From: Nigrospora sphaerica
Lineage: Eukaryota; Ascomycota; Sordariomycetes; Amphisphaeriales; Apiosporaceae
Reading direction: 5' to 3'
Assembly (NCBI GenBank): GCA_018287875.1
Contig: JAGVVL010000002.1
Location: forward strand, 5,022,001 to 5,086,000
Length of the DNA stretch: 64,000 nt
In this document: in pieces, positions 57,006-64,000 of the stretch
How positions within the stretch are numbered: the stretch's first letter is position 1
Layout of the letters: each line of letters starts with the position of its first letter
Notes under the pieces: generated by a model
The model's input: only the letters and a program-made list of their open reading frames with translations
Databases searched by the model: none
Told to the model about the DNA's origin: nothing
Made by a program: the position numbers and the translations under genes

Positions 57006-60000
57006 AATGATGCAAGAGGCACGGCGGATAGCGGAGTCGAATCCTTATAGGTGAAAGGGACAGATGAATTCTTGTGCTAAGCAACAAGTGTTATCGTTTC
57101 GTGGAACCCAAGAAACCATCCGGCAATGTCAAAACTGCTTAGATCTTGCTGACTACTTCCACTGTCGTGGAGGACGAGCCCTCAGTCGCTGGATAGAGTG
57201 GCATGCTGACTACCGGCCATGATGCCCTTTCCTTTCTCGACCTGCCTGGTTCTTCGTCTCGTGGAGCAGATCGCTCCTGCGTAGCTGTAGTTTGCTGCCT
57301 TCCATGACGCTTTGGTCATGGCCCTTTGTTAACCGCAGTCATGTGGTTCGAGTAGGAAGGATGTTACCAGGAACGGAAAGAACCAAACCCGGGGGCTGCT
57401 GCTTTCGATACCAGTGTCACTTGCCGGCGTGGAGGTTCGGGCGGAATTCTGGTGGACGAGCCGGAGCTACCTTTGCCTGTTGAGTTGTCCGCCTTTCGGC
57501 AAGAACGTAAGCATGCGTGTGCAAGCTTTACTGAAGCTGGTGGACGGCCGCTGGCACGGAATATCCAAACAGTCCTCCCAGCTAGCCGACTATGTTATAA
57601 CGCCAATTCATCCTGATCCCCCATATCCCATGCCGATGCCCATGAAAGACGCAGACGGTGGAGCGAATGGGACGAAGGAATTGATGCGGTGAGGTGTCTT
57701 TCTATATGTTAAAGTGGTTTGCCATACATGCGCCCCAAGGCCCTGCTGAAGCAATGGAATGTCTGACTCGCTCATGGCTCGGCAGATGCGTAGAACGGCT
57801 CAAGCAGATGTGGCACTCAGATTGCCGCTGTGAGGCTGGACCCTTGAGTCCCCTGCAGGTCGGTAACGAAAGGCAGGGCCACGAAGGGCTTGCTGCTCCC
57901 CGTTGACACCCAGCTCACATGATATGCAAGTACACCAGATATTTGGAGAGAATCCATTTTTAATGGATAACTGGATGGATCTAGGTTTTGTGCGGCGAGG
58001 ATGCTCGATACTGGTTGTTGTGGTCTGTGGGCAGCACGGATTTCACGGGGTGGAATCTAATAAGTGCCAGGTCACCTACGTACAGGTTCTTCCTTCTTCG
58101 ACAACCAACCTGTGTGATGTCGCGCATGGATACATGTACGGATCTAACGTGTAGATAGTACAGTATGTACGGAGCAGCCCGCGATGGGTTCACTCTTAGG
58201 GCTTGTTTCGTTTGCTTCTTTACAAACCACAAGCTGCCTACACGTGAGCTGCCAGAGGAGAGGATGAGAGAGAAAAAGAGGGAGATAATTTGCCTGATGA
58301 AAGCTGCCTGCCCTTTTCGGTAATGACCAATTGTCTACGTGGGTGATGGAGCAAGAACCTAACATATAATGCCGACAACGGGTATGGAAATGAGCTCAGC
58401 CCGCACGGCAAAGTACCCCAATCAAGTAGAGAAGGATGGGAGATTCAAAGCATTGGCCTCCCGTGCGCCTGGCACCGCTTTAGGTTTCTCGATCAACACA
58501 AAGGCAATGCGTACCTGTCTGTTCCTGCGTCCTTGCATCTCGCATACCCGGCAGATCTGGAAGCCATCACTAGGATGGGCGAGCAAGTAAGAGTCTGGCC
58601 CAGGGCTGAATATCATACATACGGGTTGCCTTTGTGCCTGAGTGAGGTAGTTAAAGGAATCTGCTTAAGCTCGAGGAAATTGACCTCCCGGGGGGGGTGC
58701 TCAGTCGTATACAAGCATTTGGACCTGTCTTTTCATGGGACACACGAGATCCCCCGAGGTACCACCTCGCTGCGGACACCCATGCAGAAACCGCCCACGA
58801 TGGGAAGAGGGCCGTGGTTGCGGATGATGGGGACTGCGGTAAGACTCGAGGTGGTTTGGCCAATGGATCGCCATGGCTCTGCTGGCTCTCCCACGAGATC
58901 TCAACTTAATGAGCCCTGTTACTTCCCATGCTCTTGCTGCCGCTGTCGCCGCGGGTGCGGATTGCGCCCGCCGACGTCACCGGGGGACGAGATGGATCAA
59001 TGTCATTTAGTCTTGTTTATTACGGAGTAACACGGATGGATTTATTGAACGCGAGCCTCCATCTGAATTCGAGGTACGAATGAGGGCGGGGCATCATCTC
59101 GCACGCGTCAATCTTCCAATCATCATCTGTTCTTTCCACCGAACCATGCGCCGACAGGCTCGCGTAATTAGGTACAGCCGGCGCAGGTCCCGTAGACCCG
59201 TCACCTGGTTTGCGTGGGCCTTGGGGCCAGAGACTTTCTTCCATGGACCACGAAGCCGTCGCCCCCATCTCGTCAGCATCGCTAATGCTACCTATCCACC
59301 ACATGGGGAGAGAGGGAGAAAGAAAGCGCAGAGGTATGGGAGAAGCAATGTACCCAAGTAGGAGACAAGTCAGGTCGGGAGTCCCATCACCTCGGAAGCC
59401 CTTCCAATTGTCATCGGTAGCGCAGTACGGAGTGCCGGCAACTAAGCCGGCGATGAACGGAAGGGGACAAGCCTCGCCATTAGGCTCTGCGTCCCGGGTC
59501 CCCCAAATGCCCACCCAAAATCCATCCATTGTCTGTGGTAACGGTATGTACCCCAGGCTCTTACATATGGGGGTACATAGCTAGGTACCTTACCTATCCG
59601 ACCCTACCTCACCTCTCAGAGAGGGCTCTGTATGCGCATCCCTTGCGTTCCATCCGACGGGGATCGCACTGCACCGCATCCCAGTGCCGCGTTATCCATC
59701 AAGTCATCACCTAAACGGAGCCGAGACGTGCAGAGCAGGGCAAAGGCATAGCACCACAGGATACAGGCACGCCGGGCAATGCAAGGCAAGGCGACGCAAG
59801 GCAGGGTAAGGCAGAAGGAAAGGTAGAGGAGAAGAAGACGACAAAGCCATGGACGCCGAACAAGCGTTTGCCTGTAGCGAAGATGCAACCTCATGGGAAC
59901 CTACACAGCCGGAGGAGCGGCAGGTACCGCCAAAGTACTTCCACTTCTGACGGGCTCCTACCCACCGGGTAGGCCGTACGGGCTACCATTGATGTTGATG

Positions 60001-61230
60001 TCCAATCCACCACCCCAATTATCATTCCTCCCATTCCAACACCACCAAACCCTGCAGACGCTGCCAGCAGTGTCGTCGACAATTACAGACTTCGTGACGA
60101 GGTAGTTGGCCTGTAGACTTAAGTGGTTTACTAGTGGTTAGCAGCACTGCGGCGACGCTACTACCGAAGTCCATCCCTAACCTTACGTACACCCACCAAC
60201 CTGGTCCGGGCCGCCAAAGGAAACCCTTACGGATGGGATAGACGTCGTCTCTGCTAGGACCAGTTCAACGAAGCAGATCGCATGGTTATCGTGCCGCCTG
60301 AAATTGCATGCGCGCATATGTGCCTGTTCCGCACCTAGCAAGGTAAGGTGTGTGTGTAGTATGTATCGTCGGAATTTCTGCTTTTCGTTCCTCGCACCCA
60401 ACACACTCTCTCCTTCACTCGCTCGCTCCTAATTGCGCCTCACCACGCGTCGTTCCTTTCCCATACCTACCTACTACTACTACTACTACTACCTACCTAC
60501 ACACAATACATACGCACGCGTGCGCGCAAACGCCCACTGGCCCGGCCGGCCTGCCCGCATACCTCCTCTCGCTCGCTCGCTAGGCAGTTTACTTGCCCCG
60601 TCCCGTCCCTCGCTCGTTCGCTCTCCCTACTCTCTCCCTCGCTCCTCCAACCCACCCTCCCACCCCCCCAGCAGCCCGCTCCGCATTGCATGGGAAAGAA
60701 ATACACCGCAACCACCACCCGCCGTAGCTCGAGCAAAGTCATTGTGGCCAGCGGTCGGGTCTGGTCTGGCTGGGTTTGGCTCAGGCAGGCGACGACGGAT
60801 TTACTAACCTACCGGCCGGTTGCAGGGTGCTGGAAGCTATCACGGCTAGCTGGACGCCCTTTAATTAGGCATACGCACCCGGAAAGGAGGGACACACGCA
60901 CGCACACATACGCACACCCACACGTCCTTCACAGGCCAGGCCGATCGTCCGCTCACTTGCTCACCATAACCAACACAACCACCCCGGCGAGCTGCACCCT
61001 GGATGCCGACTTCGCGGCCCAGCTGCCCACCCTGCCCCTGCCCCGACGTCCACGATACCCGTTGCTCCCCTGTAGGCTGCTCGTCGACGCCTCGACTCGT
61101 CTAACAGTGCCCGGGTATTGGTCATCGCAGGTCGCGGAGAGCCACCCCCAGGTCCTGATTCAAGGTCTTCGGCCGCATTGCAACACATTAGACTTCGCCG
61201 TCTGCGCTACTTCCCTCTCTGGTTCCCGCC
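57006..61230. other. 4.2-kb gene-poor region
   Basis: This lies upstream of both the Ser-rich gene and the PDK1 gene, which diverge. No protein-coding model could be supported. From about 60400 the plus strand becomes pyrimidine-rich with CT and CA words, consistent with the promoter and leader of the kinase gene. TACCTA/TAGGTA words occur at 59580-59600 and 60466-60495. Confidence 0.5.
60469..60497. repeat. (TAC)n microsatellite flanked by ACCTACCTAC
   Basis: Seven to eight TAC/CTA triplets between TACCTACC words, about 0.75 kb before the kinase start. Confidence 0.85.
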
Positions 61231-62344
61231 ATGAACAACGACCTCAGTTTGTCTCGAGCCCTGGGTGGCTTGAGAATCGCGAACCCTGACGACGCCGAAC
61301 CTGCCCCCCGAGAACCTTCTGCCGACGCCGATGATATAGCACAGACACCCGAACAAGATTCACATACCCTTACTCAGACTGAAACCCAACAAAGCAGCAG
61401 GAGTCAAGCATCCGCCGCTACCATGCCTCTTTCGCCCGCTCCTGTTCCGCGCCCACCACAGCCCGTCGATCCTCAGACCCAACCTTCTGCCCTCCCACAG
61501 GATAGTGCTGCCCCTTCAGTGAACCCATCCCCCACTGCCGGATCCGCCCCCTTTACCTCCGCCGAACGTGACCAGGCTGCCAACGCCTACAACATGCTGC
61601 GCACCGAGCCCTCCAGGTCGTCCGCGTACAATGGCCCCACCAGGTCCGATTCGAGATCCAACCCCAACTACAATCCCAACCCGGCCGCGGGCATCTCGAG
61701 AGAACCGAGCCATCGTGACCGATCGTACCGGCCGGGCCCCGCGCCGCCGGGCAGTGGGCCTTTGCCTATCAGAAGAAGCTCCAAGGGTATGGGTGGGGGT
61801 TATGCTTCGATACCCGGCATTCCCGTAGCCCCTGAGCCGCGGGGGGGCTTTGCGCGGCCCGAGATGCCAATGACGACAAGCAGCGAGGAATGGAAAGACA
61901 GAGGCGCAGCCACCAGCACACGCCGGGAGGTCGACGCCAATGGCAAAACGGTCATCAAGACGGTGAAGAAGGGTGTGCGAGATTTCTCCTTTGGCCGCAT
62001 CCTGGGCGAGGGCTCATACAGCACCGTCTACCTCGCCACGGACCGACAGACGCTGAAGGAATACGCCATCAAGGTCCTCGAGAAGCGGCACATCATTAAG
62101 GAGAAGAAGATCAAGTACGTCAACATCGAAAAGGACACGTTGAACCGGCTTACGGAGCATCCCGGTATCGTCCGCCTCTACTACACCTTTCAGGACGAAA
62201 ACTCGCTATACTATGTGCTGGACTTATGCAACAGCGGAGAGCTACTAGGCGTCCTCAAGAAGACGGGCACTTTCGACGTCGAGTGCACCCGCTTCTTCAG
62301 CGCGCAAATCCTCGACGCCATCGAGTACATGCACTCGCGCGGCG

Positions 62345-62375
<31 letters not shown>

Positions 62376-63788
62376 GCTTCTGGATGATTCGTTGCACGTG
62401 AAAATCACCGATTTTGGCACGGCACGCTTGTTGAGCGACCCGAGGGCCCCCCCGGCGTCGAGATCAGACGATGCGAACGGGCGAGACAAGGCACAGGACG
62501 ACAACCGAGCCGAGTCGTTTGTCGGCACCGCCGAGTACGTCAGCCCCGAACTGCTACGCAATAAGAACGCTTGTAAGGCCAGTGATCTGTGGGCTTTCGG
62601 GTGCATCCTCTACCAGCTCATCGCTGGCCGGCCCCCCTTCAAAGGGGGATCCGAATACTTGACCTTCAACAAGATTGTCGAGCTGGACTACAGTTTCCCT
62701 GCCGGCTTCCCCCCCGCCGCCCGAGACTTGGTAGAGCGCCTGCTGGTGCTAGAACCCGAGCAGCGACTGACGATCGAACACATTAAGAACCACGAGTTCT
62801 TTGATGGTCAGGCCTGGGGCAAACAGCTGTGGCGGATGAAGGCTCCCCGCCTGCGCCCCTACGTCCCACCGGCCCAGGAACCCAAGATTATCCAACTCAA
62901 CGGCGGGTCGGGCACGGCACAGTCGGCGTCCAACTCTCGCCTCCAAGCCAGCAACGCCATGAACGGCGCATCGCGGAATCCGGGAAGAATCGTCACCGAC
63001 ATCCCCCCTCCCTCACAGCTGGACATTGAGTGGTCTCCGGTCCTCACGCGGACCAACGAGCGGATCCTGAGGCTGGGCGACCTTCTGGTCCTGTCGACCC
63101 CGATACCCAACAGCCCGCACGGCAAGAATGGCAGCGAACACGGCGAGGGGCACCGAAAGCTGGCGCGCTTTTTTGGTGGCAGCACGACTAAGAAGCGGCA
63201 GCGCCTCGTCATGATCACGTCCAGCGGCAGGATCGTCCTGGCTCCAGCGGGAGGGGAGGAGAAGAAGGCAAAGCTGGAAATCTCGTTGCTCGCGCCCGAC
63301 TGCGCCTGGCGAACGCAGATTGATGCCAAGGGACAGACGGTCTGGTGTGTCGACTCCGTAAGTGCTTCCCAACGTGCCGGACGGCCCTACCTGCGTGTCA
63401 CTGACTGACACTGGACTAGCACGGCGTGCACTACACTTTTGAGGAGCCCAAGGCGGCCAACTCGTTCGACTCGTCTCGGCCCACGGCGGATGACTGGATC
63501 GAGAGCTTGGAACAGGCACGCGACATGGCCATCTCTTCAAACCAGGCCGGCCAGTACCACAGCGATAACGGCTTCGGCGACATGTCATCTTCCATGTCGA
63601 GTCCGGCCAGCACTCTTGGCGCGAACGCCGGGCTGAGCGAGGGGTTCAGCATCAGTGACAGGTCGCATAGGAACCACCTGAGCAAAAGCCAGCTGAGCCT
63701 CGATGACGGGGCCTCGACGACAACGACATCGAAGCGCAACCGTTTCAGCAAGCGGCAGTCTAAACAGGGCCTCGGTCCAGCTTTCTAA
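61231..63788 (+). CDS. pkh1: PDK1-type AGC protein kinase with C-terminal PH domain (Pkh1/Pkh2 ortholog)
   Basis: Two exons: 61231-63357 and 63420-63788, giving 831 aa, with a 62-nt intron. A Pro/Ser/Gln-rich disordered leader (~1-250) precedes a kinase domain at ~252-525: GRILGEGSYSTVYLA (Gly loop), EYAIKVLEK (Lys), VIHRDLKPENVLL, ITDFGTARLL and the activation segment ESFVGTAEYVSPELL. The last closely resembles the PDK1 activation loop. A ~25-residue insert lies between DFGTARL and ESFVGTAEY. A PH domain follows at ~605-745 (IEWSPVLTRTNERILRLGDLL, then the splice to HGVHYTFEEP). PDK1/Pkh kinases phosphorylate the activation loop of other AGC kinases and respond to sphingolipid in yeast. The Ser/Thr-rich tail is unassigned. 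Codons and splice are clean. Confidence 0.93.
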
Positions 63789-64000
63789 GCTCGACGATGA
63801 CTCCGTAAAGACGTGATTTGCGCCACTTCCCTTTCTATATGTGCATATTCAGCGAGGCGTAGAAGGTTCTGGTAGCACTTTCGGGCGTGCAAAGCGAGGA
63901 AGGGGGAAAATTCTGGCAGGCAGTATGCGACCAGACGAAAAGCCTCCCCGGGAGGTCGTGAAGGAAAGATATTATCTTGCGCGGGCCGTGGCCACCACGC
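63789..64000. other. 3' end of the kinase gene
   Basis: 212 bp after the stop, presumed 3' UTR. Nothing else seen. Confidence 0.5.

Noticed and set aside
1..64000. tRNA or rRNA genes
   Set aside because: I looked for B-box-like GGTTCGAATCC words and cloverleaf context on both strands and found none that held up. A tRNAscan-SE run would settle this.

Overview
The window is nuclear DNA from a filamentous ascomycete (Pezizomycotina, most likely a Sordariomycete). The evidence is GC-rich coding sequence, many short introns (about 50-90 nt) with GT...CTAAC/CTGAC...AG signals, genes on both strands separated by 0.5-4 kb, and housekeeping proteins of clearly fungal type (Abp2, Rpc82, Mak10, Ggc1, a Pmp47-type carrier). 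I could build gene models for 17 protein-coding genes by joining open frames at splice sites. No tRNA, rRNA, intact transposon or CRISPR array was recognised.

Layout. 1-2136: no gene seen. 2137-4139 (-): ARS-binding protein 2. 6162-7323 (+): peroxisomal adenine-nucleotide carrier. 7933-10312 (-): NatC subunit Mak10/Naa35. 11969-12363 (-): ATP synthase epsilon. 12869-14473 (-): cytochrome bc1 core protein 2, with a GC-AG intron. 16042-18109 (+): RNA polymerase III subunit Rpc82. 19644-20739 (-): mitochondrial GTP/GDP carrier. 23232-25024 (+): secreted flavodehydrogenase like the cellobiose dehydrogenase flavin domain. 25171-27181 (-): cytochrome P450. 28529-30361 (+): DUF2235 alpha/beta-hydrolase. 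32119-38172 (+): a ~2000-residue repeat/coiled-coil protein. 38846-40390 (-): mitochondrial seryl-tRNA synthetase. 41027-42760 (-): actin-related protein of the dynactin pointed end (ro-7/Arp10-11 type). 43432-46216 (+): GEN1/Yen1 Holliday-junction resolvase. 46812-48500 (-): BTB protein. 52360-53313 (-): conserved unknown. 55838-57005 (-): predicted Ser-rich unknown. 61231-63788 (+): PDK1-type AGC kinase with a PH domain.

Most genes are unrelated housekeeping loci, as is normal for a fungal chromosome arm. A loose theme is mitochondrial and organelle function: ATP15 and QCR2 in tandem, GGC1, mitochondrial SerRS and the peroxisomal carrier. The 23-30 kb segment (secreted flavoenzyme, P450, DUF2235 hydrolase) is the only accessory-looking stretch. 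The P450 and DUF2235 genes are divergent, each with a TATA-like element, but no backbone synthase, transporter or regulator accompanies them, so I do not call a metabolite cluster. Gene-poor stretches (20.7-23.2, 48.5-52.3, 53.3-55.8 and 57.0-61.2 kb) carry several microsatellites and recurring TAGGTA/TACCTA motifs.

I did not find a convincing new biological system. The points most worth checking are the cluster of SUMO-interacting-type motifs in the GEN1/Yen1 tail, the in-frame (retainable) 78-nt intron and degenerate repeats of the giant coiled-coil gene, the overlapping His-rich upstream ORF of the BTB gene, and the GC-AG intron in QCR2.
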